DNA of 25,182 nt from DASPXK01 sp035637315 (GTDB taxonomy: Bacteria > Chloroflexota > UBA6077 > JACCZL01): NCBI GenBank assembly GCA_035637315.1, contig DASPXK010000040.1, forward strand, positions 1 through 25,182, written 5' to 3'. Shown here one piece after another: positions 1 through 6,508 of the stretch (position 1 is the first letter of the stretch; each line of letters starts with the position of its first letter). Both the position numbers and the translations under genes were made by a program. The notes under the pieces were generated by a model. It had not been told where the DNA came from. It saw nothing but the letters and a program-made list of their open reading frames with translations, and ran no database searches.

Positions 1-589
1 GGAACAGGTTGAAGGCCGACGAATGGGGGTGGGCTTCTGGGACCGGGCGTTTGCCCGCCAGAATCGCGCGCGTGTGGGCGATCAGCTCGTCCGTCGCTGC
101 CTTCCCAGCTCCAGACGCTGCCTGATAGGTGTCCACCACCACCCGGCGGAGTCGGGCGGCGCGGTGCAGCGGAGCCAACACCACAACCATCTGAGTGGTG
201 GAGCAGTTTGGGCCCGCGATGATCCCGCGATGTTGCGCGGCATCTTCGGGGTTGGCCTCCGGAACCACCAGTGGGACGCCCGGATCGAGACGGAAAGCCG
301 AGCTGTCGTCGATGACCAGTGTCCCCGCCGCGGCCACCCGTGGCGCGTGTTCACGAGCGAGCTCGGCCGAGACGCTGAACAGCGTCAGGTCCAGACCCCG
401 GCAGCTGGCGACCGTGAACTCCTCAACGGGCAACGACTCGCCGCGGAACGGCAGCCGCGTTCCAACCGAGCGCCGCGACGCGAACAGGCGCAGCGAGCCG
501 ATCGGCAGCCGCGAGTGCTCCAGGACCCCCAGATACTCGCGACCGACCATCCCGGTCGCGCCAACCACGCCAATTTTCAACCCAGCCAT
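1..589 (-). CDS. asd: Aspartate-semialdehyde dehydrogenase, N-terminal part (runs off window)
   Basis: Reduces aspartyl-4-phosphate to aspartate semialdehyde, the branch point to lysine/diaminopimelate, threonine and methionine. The protein opens with MAGLKIGVVGATGMVGRE, the NADP-binding Rossmann GxxGxxG motif. It carries the active-site motif GPNCSTTQ with the catalytic Cys at about residue 129, then DTYQAASGAGK, which is conserved in the family. The ATG at 587-589 is the natural start. About 196 codons are present, so roughly the C-terminal 40% lies beyond the left edge. It is downstream of dapB on the same strand, separated by 95 bp that consist almost entirely of a heptamer repeat element. 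The pairing with dapB supports a lysine/DAP biosynthesis operon. Family identity is very secure. Confidence 0.95.
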   Translation of the reverse strand, partial: MAGLKIGVVGATGMVGREYLGVLEHSRLPIGSLRLFASRRSVGTRLPFRGESLPVEEFTVASCRGLDLTLFSVSAELAREHAPRVAAAGTLVIDDSSAFRLDPGVPLVVPEANPEDAAQHRGIIAGPNCSTTQMVVVLAPLHRAARLRRVVVDTYQAASGAGKAATDELIAHTRAILAGKRPVPEAHPHSSAFNLF

Positions 590-683
590 CAGCTATCAGC
601 CCTCAGCTATCAGCGATCAACTGCCAGCAGTCAGCGGTCAAACTCCTGTTTGCTGATAGCTGATAGCTGATAGCTGATAGCTC
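588..683. repeat. Heptamer tandem/inverted repeat element, asd-dapB spacer
   Basis: The left arm (588-639) is a run of degenerate 7-bp units of the type ATCAGCT. The right arm (652-683) is four perfect GCTGATA units. The arms are reverse complements, so a long hairpin can form. The element fills the spacer completely, from the asd start codon to one base short of the dapB stop. It belongs to the same family as the elements near 2.05, 9.43, 11.0, 12.3 and 13.2 kb. Confidence 0.85.
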
Positions 684-684
684 G

Positions 685-1476
685 TTACAGCCCCATCAGG
701 CGATCCAGCCCGTATACCAGACCCTTGCGCTTGACGACTTCCTTGACAGCCAGCACGACGCCTGGGATGAATGAGTCTCGCGCGATCGAGTCATGCCGGA
801 TGGTCAGGATCTGGCCGGGTCCTCCAAAGATGATCTCCTGGTGAGCCACCAGCCCGGGCAGGCGGACGCTGTGGATACGGATACCGCCCTCCACCCCACC
901 GCGCACGCTCTCCAGGGTGAACGTCGTCGTGGGCGGATCGGCGAACGCCTCGCCTCTGGCCTCCCGCATTGCACGCGCCGTCGAGAGCGCCGTGCCAGAC
1001 GGAGCGTCGGCCTTGCCGTCGTGGTGAAGCTCGATAATCTCGGCCGCGGACAGGAACCGCGCCGCCACCCGCGCGAAGTGGAGCATCAGATTGGCCCCGA
1101 CCGCGAAGTTCGGCGCCACGACGGCCCCAATATCAGCCGCGTCGGCCAGACGCTCGATCTCAGCCAGGTTGTCTGGCGTGATCCCGCTCGTCCCGACAAC
1201 CGGCGAGACGCCCATCCGCAGCGCCGTCCGCGCGTTGCTCATGGCGCCGTCTGGGTGCGTGAAATCCACCATCACGCGCGGCTTCACCCGCGTGATGATG
1301 CTCTCCAGGTCGCGCCCGATCGGGATCAGGCCGCCCCCGCCAGGCAGGTCGAGGTACTCCTCAGCCGCGCGCGGGTCGACCCCGCCGGCCAGGTCCAGCT
1401 CGGCGTCGTTGGCGAGCGCGGCGACGACCTCACGCCCCATCCGCCCCAACGCGCCCGTTACGATGACCTTCGTCAA
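685..1476 (-). CDS. dapB: 4-hydroxy-tetrahydrodipicolinate reductase
   Basis: NAD(P)H-dependent reduction of hydroxytetrahydrodipicolinate in the lysine/diaminopimelate pathway; cytosolic. The 263-residue protein has the usual family length. It shows the N-terminal nucleotide-binding motif TGALGRMG and the signature HHDGKADAPSGTAL, containing the catalytic His pair, the Lys and the substrate-binding SGT. The start is a TTG at 1476; a GGAG seven bases upstream supports it and no ATG/GTG lies before the Rossmann motif. It is the first gene of a dapB-asd pair. A TACACT -10-like hexamer lies about 30 bp upstream (1507-1512, minus strand), but I see no matching -35. Confidence 0.96.
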   Translation of the reverse strand: MTKVIVTGALGRMGREVVAALANDAELDLAGGVDPRAAEEYLDLPGGGGLIPIGRDLESIITRVKPRVMVDFTHPDGAMSNARTALRMGVSPVVGTSGITPDNLAEIERLADAADIGAVVAPNFAVGANLMLHFARVAARFLSAAEIIELHHDGKADAPSGTALSTARAMREARGEAFADPPTTTFTLESVRGGVEGGIRIHSVRLPGLVAHQEIIFGGPGQILTIRHDSIARDSFIPGVVLAVKEVVKRKGLVYGLDRLMGL

Positions 1477-1553
1477 CGGCCCGCTCCGCTACCCACCGCG
1501 CCCGGAAGTGTAGCAAAAGCGTAAGTGGGCCGCCTGACTTCCCGAGAACTCTC

Positions 1554-1606
1554 GCCCTCCCCCCTCCGCCACGCTTGCCAGAGCGGGGTTGGGGGTGGGG
1601 ACCTGC
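1554..1606. repeat. GC-rich CCCTC/GGGTTGGGGGTGGGG palindromic element
   Basis: A pyrimidine-rich arm of C runs and CTC is followed by a purine-rich arm, GGGGTTGGGGGTGGGG, giving an imperfect hairpin. It resembles the longer elements at 3061-3144 and 5888-5976. It sits between the 3' end of the cupredoxin gene and dapB, so it could also act as an intergenic hairpin without a T tract. Confidence 0.5.
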
Positions 1607-1616
1607 CCGGACCGTG

Positions 1617-1955
1617 CTAGCGGACCGTGATCGTGCCCGCCATCAGTCCGGGGTGGAGCATGCAGTGGAAGGCGTGGGTGCCCGGGACGTCGAGGACGGT
1701 CGACCAACTGTCGCCCGGCGCCATCAGCGGCGACTCGAATACTCCATCGTCAGCCACCACGTTGTGCACCAGCAGCCCGTCGTTGGTGAACGTGACGGTC
1801 ATTCCGGCGTCGATCTGGACCGCTGGCGGAGTGACCTCCAGGCCATCCTCCACGCTGATCGTTACCACTTGCGCCAGCGCCGAGCTGTGAACAAGAATCG
1901 CGCCCACAAGGGCAGCCAGAGCCAGGAAACGCCTCATCCCCCCCATGCTCGCCAT
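1617..1955 (-). CDS. Secreted plastocyanin-like type-1 copper protein
   Basis: Predicted exported blue-copper (cupredoxin) protein, probably a periplasmic electron carrier or copper binder. The 112 residues start with a signal peptide (MRRFLALAALVGAILVHSSALA, cleavage after ALA). One cupredoxin domain follows. All four type-1 copper ligands are visible: His64 in LVHNV and the C-terminal set Cys98-x2-His101-x3-Met105 in HCMLHPGLM. The start is uncertain: ATGs at 1955, 1946 and 1937 are all in frame, and the last sits directly before the signal peptide. It lies 16 bp downstream of tRNA-Arg and may be read from the tRNA transcript. Which electron-transfer partner it serves cannot be told from context. 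Confidence 0.88.
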   Translation of the reverse strand: MASMGGMRRFLALAALVGAILVHSSALAQVVTISVEDGLEVTPPAVQIDAGMTVTFTNDGLLVHNVVADDGVFESPLMAPGDSWSTVLDVPGTHAFHCMLHPGLMAGTITVR

Positions 1956-1971
1956 CCCGCCGCTTTCACCC

Positions 1972-2048
1972 TGGCACGCCCGGAGGGATTCGAACCCCCG
2001 ACCCCGTGGTCCGAAGCCACGTGCTCTAGTCCGCTGAGCTACGGGCGC
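1972..2048 (-). tRNA. tRNA-Arg (anticodon UCG)
   Basis: The reverse strand folds as a complete cloverleaf: acceptor GCGCCCG/CGGGCGT (first pair G-U), D stem GCTC/GAGC, anticodon stem CGTGG/CCACG with loop CTTCGGA, T stem GGGGG/CCCTC with TTCGAAT loop. The anticodon is TCG, reading CGA. The 3' CCA is encoded (1972-1974). Length is 77 nt including CCA. Confidence 0.95.
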
Positions 2049-2050
2049 AT

Positions 2051-2123
2051 ACGAGCTATCAGCTGTCAGCCATCACGAGCTAACCGCTACTGACCGCTGA
2101 CAGCTGATGGCTGATAGCTCGTG
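2051..2123. repeat. Heptamer tandem/inverted repeat element between two tRNA genes
   Basis: Heptad units ACGAGCT-ATCAGCT-GTCAGCC face CGCTGAC-AGCTGAT-GGCTGAT-AGCTCGT. The outer 13 bp (ACGAGCTATCAGC and its complement) pair perfectly. It fills the tRNA-Arg/tRNA-His spacer, so it would form a hairpin inside a joint precursor transcript. Confidence 0.8.
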
Positions 2124-2126
2124 CGG

Positions 2127-2200
2127 GGTGAGCGATGGGATTCGAACCCACGATCTCCAGGGCCACAACCTGGCGCGTTAACCGCTACGCTACGCCCACC
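2127..2200 (-). tRNA. tRNA-His (anticodon GUG)
   Basis: The cloverleaf on the minus strand has acceptor GTGGGCG/CGCTCAC, D stem GCGT/ACGC, anticodon stem CCAGG/CCTGG with loop TTGTGGC, and T stem GTGGG/CCCAT with TTCGAAT loop. The extra 5' G(-1) (position 2200) facing C73 is the tRNA-His identity feature. CCA is not encoded, unlike in the neighbouring tRNA-Arg. Confidence 0.95.
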
Positions 2201-2231
2201 ATGCGCCGAGCGGCGACTCGGCAGCGACCGA

Positions 2232-2262
2232 ATTGTACCCGACCTCCACCGAGCCGCGTCAA
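2232..2262 (-). promoter_or_regulatory. Candidate sigma-70-type promoter for the tRNA genes
   Basis: On the minus strand TTGACG (2262-2257) and TACAAT (2237-2232) each match the consensus at 5 of 6 positions, with a long 19-bp spacer. Predicted transcription start is near 2225, about 25 bp before tRNA-His. It could drive tRNA-His, tRNA-Arg and possibly the cupredoxin gene. Confidence 0.55.
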
Positions 2263-2284
2263 CGCAGCCTCGCCCCCCTTTTCC

Positions 2285-2314
2285 TTGTGGGTGCACAGCG
2301 CTGGGCCGTAGAAT
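2285..2314 (+). promoter_or_regulatory. Candidate promoter for the glycosyltransferase gene
   Basis: TTGTGG (2285-2290) and TAGAAT (2309-2314) are separated by 18 bp, about 60 bp upstream of the chosen GTG start. The -10 is good and the -35 moderate. Divergent from the tRNA promoter. Confidence 0.4.
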
Positions 2315-2373
2315 CGCAAATAGGAAGTCCTTGTCGTGACCGCCCTGGGCGGCTCGCGGCTGTGGGGGCCGGC

Positions 2374-3144
2374 GTGCGGGCTTCAGTCGTCATTCGCGCC
2401 AAGAATGAGGGCCGATTCATCGGCGAGGCGCTCGACGCGGTCTTCAGCCAGCGCTTCGGCGATGGCTTTGAGGTCGTCGTGGTCGATTCCGGGTCCGCCG
2501 ACGGTACTCTCGAGATCGTTCGCCGCTACCCGCTCACCCTGATCGAGATTCCGCCCGCGTCATTCACGTACGGTAGGTCGCTGAACATCGGGATTGCCGT
2601 CGCCCGGGGCGAGCTGATCGCCAGCCTGAGCGCTCACTCGACGCCGGCCGATGAAGGCTGGCTGGGGCGCCTGATCGAGCCGTTCTTGGAGCCGAAAGTG
2701 GCCGGCGTGTTCGGCCGCCAGCTACCCCGCCCGAACGCCACTCCTCTCGAGCTGCTCGGGATGCGACTGAGCGGCGTCATGGACGAGCGGCCGCGTCGGC
2801 ACACCCGCAACCCCATGTTCTCCAATGCCAACGGCGCCTTTCGCCGCTGGCTGTGCACCGAGGTCCCGTTCGACGAGCACGTCGGCGGCGCCGAAGATCT
2901 GGCCTGGGCACGGCTTATGCTGCGAGCCGGCTACGTTATTGCCTACGAGCCCGGCGCCGCCGTGTATCACTCACACGGCGAGCCGCTGCTCAAGCACCTG
3001 CGCCGAACCCTGCGCGACCAACCGACCGTCCTGCGCTCGATGCTCGGACTGGGGTCGACTCCCTCACCCCAACCCCATCTCCCTCAAGGGGAGAGGGAGC
3101 CCGTTCCCCCCTCTCCCCTTGAGGGAGAGGGGGCCAGGGGGTGA
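2374..3144 (+). CDS. Family 2 glycosyltransferase (rhamnosyltransferase-like)
   Basis: Probable cytosolic GT-A fold enzyme that transfers a sugar to a cell-surface polysaccharide or lipid; donor and acceptor are unknown. The protein starts MRASVVIRAKNEGRFIGEAL, the typical GT2 N-terminus. It continues with the nucleotide-sugar motif VVVVDSGSADGTLEI, the segment SLSAHSTPADEGWL at the expected metal-site position, and FSNANGAFRR...GGAEDLAWA, the acceptor/base region (ED). GTG 2374 is chosen because the frame upstream runs through the tRNA promoter; GTG 2362 is an alternative. The last ~28 residues (from about 3061, Pro/Gly/Glu rich) are coded by a GC-rich repeat element that also supplies the stop codon, so the natural C-terminus probably ended near MLGLG. 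Confidence 0.85.
   Translation: MRASVVIRAKNEGRFIGEALDAVFSQRFGDGFEVVVVDSGSADGTLEIVRRYPLTLIEIPPASFTYGRSLNIGIAVARGELIASLSAHSTPADEGWLGRLIEPFLEPKVAGVFGRQLPRPNATPLELLGMRLSGVMDERPRRHTRNPMFSNANGAFRRWLCTEVPFDEHVGGAEDLAWARLMLRAGYVIAYEPGAAVYHSHGEPLLKHLRRTLRDQPTVLRSMLGLGSTPSPQPHLPQGEREPVPPSPLEGEGARG
3061..3144. repeat. GC-rich palindromic element, long form, copy 1
   Basis: Begins CCCTCACCCCAACCCC, continues CTCCCTCAAGGGGAGAGGGAG, and ends CCTTGAGGGAGAGGG then GGCCAGGGGGTGAG. The ends are inverted (CTCACCCC/GGGGTGAG) and an inner palindrome surrounds TCAAGGGGAGA. A near copy lies at 5888-5976. It overlaps the coding end of the glycosyltransferase. Confidence 0.75.
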
Positions 3145-3153
3145 GCGCTTAGC

Positions 3154-4029
3154 CTAGCCCCGCGTGTCCGGCGCCCAGGGACGGGCGCTGACCACGCGCG
3201 GCATCTGGTGGCGATACTCCTGGGTTTCGTCGCCGCCGGCGGACTGCTCGCCGTCGAGCGAACCCGAGCCCAGGGCCTGCTCGACCAGCGGGTGCTCACG
3301 CCGCAGCCGAGTCGTGGTTAGCGTCTTGCCGCGCGAGCTTGTCTCGAGCTGCTTGTACAGGACCCCCTGCCGAATGAACTCCAGGATCTTGCCGTCCACC
3401 TGCTCGCTTGGCAGGAGCCCCACCTCCAGCCGCTGCTTGAGCCAGGCGATCAGGTTGCCCTGAGTCGGCAGAAACCCGCCGTACAGCGACTGCTCATATT
3501 CGTCGACCCGGCAGATCAGGGTGATATCCATCTCCGGCGAGGATACAACCTCGGACACCTCCAGCGAATCCTCGTCGCCGGCCGCCACGACCAGGTCGTG
3601 GCTGGTGGTCTCTGGCACGCCACAGATCACCACTCGCTTGCCCAATCGGTTGTTGAGCATCGCGACCACCCGGATGAAGTCGCCGTCTCCGGTGAAGAAC
3701 AGGAAGGTGTCGATGGTTGGCCGCCCCAACGCCGTGTCGACGATGTCGATGATCATGTGGAGGTCGGCGATACTTCGGATCCGCTCGGAGCCGTCGCGAT
3801 CGCGGTAGCGCTTGACGGGATAGTGCTCGGCCTCGAAGCCGGCCACGCTCAGGCGCTGGCGAAGCTGGGGTGGGTGCTGCTCGAAATCGGCGTATGCCCG
3901 GGCGATCCCGATCAGCCCGTACTTTCGCGCCTTGTCCCGCCAGGCCAATGGGTTTGGCTCCTGGTGCCAGCGGTTGAGCATCGAATAGCGGATGTTCTCG
4001 ACGTCCACGAAAGCGGCGACTTCATTCAT
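3154..4029 (-). CDS. NYN/LabA-like (DUF88) PIN-fold protein with C-terminal extension
   Basis: Members of the NYN (LabA/DUF88) group have a PIN-like nuclease fold and are thought to act on RNA; the actual target here is unknown. Residues 1-160 carry the family acidic residues: Asp9 in FVDVENI, Asp89/Asp95 in IADLHMIIDIV, and the TGDGDF motif (Asp115, Asp117), followed by the Rossmann-like strand KRVVICG. Residues about 170-265 are predominantly helical and charged (FLPTQGNLIAWLKQRLEVG), compatible with a winged-helix or LOTUS-type RNA-binding domain, but I cannot assign it firmly. The ATG at 4029 directly precedes the first strand. It is monocistronic, convergent with the glycosyltransferase. 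Confidence 0.82.
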   Translation of the reverse strand: MNEVAAFVDVENIRYSMLNRWHQEPNPLAWRDKARKYGLIGIARAYADFEQHPPQLRQRLSVAGFEAEHYPVKRYRDRDGSERIRSIADLHMIIDIVDTALGRPTIDTFLFFTGDGDFIRVVAMLNNRLGKRVVICGVPETTSHDLVVAAGDEDSLEVSEVVSSPEMDITLICRVDEYEQSLYGGFLPTQGNLIAWLKQRLEVGLLPSEQVDGKILEFIRQGVLYKQLETSSRGKTLTTTRLRREHPLVEQALGSGSLDGEQSAGGDETQEYRHQMPRVVSARPWAPDTRG

Positions 4030-4058
4030 AGCGTGACCCCATAAGCGTCAGACGGTTG

Positions 4059-4064
4059 ATTGTA
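4059..4064 (-). promoter_or_regulatory. Candidate -10 hexamer for the NYN gene
   Basis: TACAAT on the minus strand, about 30 bp before the ATG at 4029, in a clean intergenic stretch. No convincing -35 was found, so this is a weak call based on match and position only. Confidence 0.3.
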
Positions 4065-4121
4065 GCCGTTCCCGACCGCCGGGATCAGTAGTGGCGGGGT
4101 CCCCGCGCCCCGCGAAGCGGA

Positions 4122-5150
4122 CTAGTCCTGAGCGCGGAAACCGCGCCCCGACTCCTCGGCCGTGGGTTCGCGTGCCATCAACTCCGCGAGTGCTTGGAGT
4201 GGGCTGCGGGACTCGAACAGGATAGCGTGGACCTGCTCGGCGATCGGCATCTCCACCCCCAGACGCGCCGCCAGCGCCACCCCCGCTCGGGTCGCCGGGA
4301 TGCCTTCGATCACCTGGCGGCTCTGCCCCACGACCTCGTTCAACGTTCGGCCCCGCCCGAGCTGCTCGCCAGCCCGTCGGTTGCGGCTGTACTGGCTGGT
4401 GCAGGTGACAATCAGGTCGCCGACGCCGGCCAGACCGGCCACAGTGCCGGCCTGCCCACCGGCCGCCCGGGCCAGACGTCCGATCTCGGCTAGGCTGCGT
4501 GTCATGAGCGCCGCTTTGGCGTTGTCGCCGCCGCCCAGGCCATCGCTCATGCCGGCCGCCAACGCGACCACGTTTTTGAGTGAGGCGCACAGCTCCACGC
4601 CCACGATGTCGCGATTGGTGTAGACGCGCAGCGCCGGACTGTTCAACCGTTCCTGAAGCATCGCCGCGACCGACTCGTCGGCACATGAAACGACCGCCGC
4701 CGTCGGGATCCCACGCCCGACCTCCTCGGCGTGGGTTGGCCCGGACAGCGCCGCGACCCGCCCACGGTATCCTGCTCCCAGCTCCTGCTCGATTACCTCC
4801 GACATCCGGAGCAGCGTGTCGACCTCCAGACCCTTCGTGCCGTGAACGACGAGAGCCGCCGGCGGCAGAATCGGCGCCAGCCGCCGAGCGAGCGCTCGAG
4901 CGCCTGCCGAGATCGGCACGAGCAGAGCCACGTCGCAGCCGGCCACCGCGCACTCCAGGTCGGCGGTAGTCACGACCGTCTCGGGCAGCAGCACGCCGGG
5001 CAGGTAGGTCGAGTTCTGACGTGATTCGCCCAGCGCCCTGGCCTGCTCGGCGCGCCTGGCCCAGAGCCGGACCTGATGGCCCTGCCTGCCGAGCGCCGCC
5101 GCCAGGGCGGTTCCCCAGCCACCCGCGTTGAGCACCCCGACGACGCTCAT
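4122..5150 (-). CDS. gpsA: NAD(P)H-dependent glycerol-3-phosphate dehydrogenase
   Basis: Reduces dihydroxyacetone phosphate to sn-glycerol 3-phosphate, the backbone of membrane phospholipids. The 342-residue product has the normal family length. Visible are the N-terminal Rossmann motif (VLNAGGWGTALA), HGTKGLE, the substrate-site block LSGPTHAEEV, the catalytic Lys in ELCASLKNVVALAAG, and the C-terminal GLAGVGDLIVTCTS and SRNRRAGEQLGRG. The first Gly of the usual GAGSWG motif is Asn here. ATG 5150 is chosen over an in-frame GTG at 5162 because GGGAGG lies just before it. It is divergent from plsY, whose enzyme uses the product of this one. Confidence 0.96.
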   Translation of the reverse strand: MSVVGVLNAGGWGTALAAALGRQGHQVRLWARRAEQARALGESRQNSTYLPGVLLPETVVTTADLECAVAGCDVALLVPISAGARALARRLAPILPPAALVVHGTKGLEVDTLLRMSEVIEQELGAGYRGRVAALSGPTHAEEVGRGIPTAAVVSCADESVAAMLQERLNSPALRVYTNRDIVGVELCASLKNVVALAAGMSDGLGGGDNAKAALMTRSLAEIGRLARAAGGQAGTVAGLAGVGDLIVTCTSQYSRNRRAGEQLGRGRTLNEVVGQSRQVIEGIPATRAGVALAARLGVEMPIAEQVHAILFESRSPLQALAELMAREPTAEESGRGFRAQD

Positions 5151-5218
5151 CCCACCTCCCACGTCTCAGAGCCCAGGCAGTCACTATGATATTCTCTAGG
5201 CCCGCCCGGGCCATCGTC

Positions 5219-5256
5219 ACCTCCCCTCCCACGCTGGGGAGAGGGGGTAGGGGTGA
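5219..5256. repeat. GC-rich palindromic element, short form
   Basis: ACCTCCCCTCCCACGC followed by TGGGGAGAGGGGGTAGGGG, an imperfect hairpin of the same flavour as 3061-3144. It lies in the gpsA-plsY divergent spacer, overlapping the region where promoters would be expected. Confidence 0.55.
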
Positions 5257-5276
5257 AGGCACCTAGGGGGCGCCAG

Positions 5277-5885
5277 ATGGGGCCGCCGCTCGTCCTTTGC
5301 GCGATCTTCGGATACTTGCTGGGCTCGATCCCGAATGGAATGATCGTCGCTGGGCTCAAAGGAGTCGACCTCACGCAGGTCGGCAGCCGCCGGACCGGCG
5401 CGACTAACGTCCTACGGGTGGTTGGGCCAGGACCGGCCGCCCTCGTCTTCGCGGCCGACTTCGCCAAGGGCGTTGCGGCCGTGCTGGTCGCGCGCGCTCT
5501 GGCCAATGGCGATCCGTGGGCTCAGGTGGTGGCTGCCAGCACGGCTGTCCTGGGCCACAGCTATTCGCCATTTATTGGTTTCCGAGGTGGGCGCGGCGTG
5601 GTGACTGCGATGGGCGGCCTAGCGGTGATCCAACCCGAGATCGCGCTGTTTGGATTCCTCGTTGGGGCGCTGGCGATCGCCGCCACTCGGTACGTGTCGC
5701 TCGGCTCGATTACCGGCACGGTCAGCGCGGGTGCGATCGGGATCGCGCTCGTGGTATTCGCGGGCTACCCGCCGGCCTACTTCTTGTACGGCCTGCTCGT
5801 GCCGCTCTTCATCGTCGTCAGCCACCGCGACAACATCGAACGGCTCCTCAGCGGCACCGAGCGCAAGCTGGGAGAGAAAGCCTGA
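5277..5885 (+). CDS. plsY: Acyl-phosphate:glycerol-3-phosphate acyltransferase PlsY
   Basis: Integral membrane enzyme that moves an acyl chain from acyl phosphate to glycerol 3-phosphate, giving lysophosphatidic acid. The 202-residue protein is hydrophobic with about five membrane segments. It shows the three PlsY motifs: GSIPNG (residues 16-21), GSRRTGATN (about 36-44; the second loop usually reads GSGNxGATN, so GN to RR is a variant), and GHSYSPFIGFRGGRG. ATG 5277 is preferred, with AGGGGG about seven bases upstream; an in-frame GTG at 5253 lies in a repeat. The stop is followed within a few bases by another GC-rich palindrome. Confidence 0.94.
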   Translation: MGPPLVLCAIFGYLLGSIPNGMIVAGLKGVDLTQVGSRRTGATNVLRVVGPGPAALVFAADFAKGVAAVLVARALANGDPWAQVVAASTAVLGHSYSPFIGFRGGRGVVTAMGGLAVIQPEIALFGFLVGALAIAATRYVSLGSITGTVSAGAIGIALVVFAGYPPAYFLYGLLVPLFIVVSHRDNIERLLSGTERKLGEKA

Positions 5886-5887
5886 GT

Positions 5888-5976
5888 CCCCTCACCCCCT
5901 GCCCCTCTCCCTCAAGGGAAGAGGGGAAGTCGTTTCCCCCTCTCCCCCGAGAGGGAGAGGGGGCCAGGGGGTGAGG
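5888..5976. repeat. GC-rich palindromic element, long form, copy 2
   Basis: Very similar to 3061-3144: CCCTCACCCCCTGCCCC, CTCCCTCAAGGGAAGAGGGG, then CCGAGAGGGAGAGGG and GGCCAGGGGGTGAGGG. The inverted ends CCCTCACCCCCT and AGGGGGTGAGGG pair over 12 bp. It lies between the convergent plsY and ribH, where it could serve as a bidirectional hairpin. Confidence 0.75.
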
Positions 5977-6002
5977 GCAGGGACCCTTTACCCGCGATCA
6001 GG

Positions 6003-6506
6003 CTAGTCCTGACTTGGGGGGACGGTCCTGCGACCCGCCTCTGCCAGCGCCGCCAGCAGGCTCGCCATCTCCAGGGCGCTCTCGGCCGCATCGTAGCCCT
6101 TGTTGCCCGCCTTCAGGCCGGCCCGGTCAAGCGCCTGCTCGACGCTGTCAGTGGTCAGCACCCCGAAGATTGTCGGCACCCCGGTGTCCAGCGCCACGCG
6201 CGCTACCCCGCCGCTGACGCCGTTCGCGACCTGGTCAAAATGGCTGGTCTCGCCACGGATCACCGCACCCAGACAGATCACCGCCGCGTAGTCGCCGCTC
6301 GCGGCCATCTTCTTGGCGGCCAGCGGGATTTCCAGGGAACCGGGCACCCAGGCCACGTCGATGTGGTCGGCGGACACACCATGGCGGAGGAGGCCGTCAC
6401 GAGCGCCTTCGAGCAGATGCCGCGTCACTAGCTCGTTGAACCGGGCGACTACAATCGCGATCCGCAGGCCCTCTCCAGCCAGCTGGCCGCGCAGCTCTCG
6501 ACCCAA
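6003..6506 (-). CDS. ribH: 6,7-dimethyl-8-ribityllumazine synthase
   Basis: Condenses 5-amino-6-ribitylaminouracil with 3,4-dihydroxy-2-butanone 4-phosphate, the penultimate riboflavin step; family members assemble as pentamers or 60-mer capsids. The protein (167 residues) shows IAIVVARFNELVTRHLLEGA, VPGSLEIPLAAKKMA, GAVIRGETSHFDQV with the catalytic His, VPTIFGVLTTDSVEQALDRAG, and NKGYDAAESALEMA. The start is TTG 6506, supported by AGGA six bases upstream inside the end of ribBA; only two bases separate it from the ribBA stop, so translation is probably coupled. Last gene of ribD-ribE-ribBA-ribH. Confidence 0.96.
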   Translation of the reverse strand: MGRELRGQLAGEGLRIAIVVARFNELVTRHLLEGARDGLLRHGVSADHIDVAWVPGSLEIPLAAKKMAASGDYAAVICLGAVIRGETSHFDQVANGVSGGVARVALDTGVPTIFGVLTTDSVEQALDRAGLKAGNKGYDAAESALEMASLLAALAEAGRRTVPPSQD

Positions 6507-6508
6507 GC

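Noticed and set aside
2233..2373. Upstream extension of the glycosyltransferase to 2233
   Set aside because: It would begin within the tRNA promoter, and the added residues have no similarity to GT2 N-termini.
5163..5219. TATGAT/TATCAT as a gpsA or plsY promoter
   Set aside because: No -35-like hexamer at acceptable spacing on either strand.
4048..5262. 404-codon minus-strand open frame over gpsA
   Set aside because: Same strand but different frame; Arg/Gly-rich without motifs, whereas gpsA is complete in its own frame.
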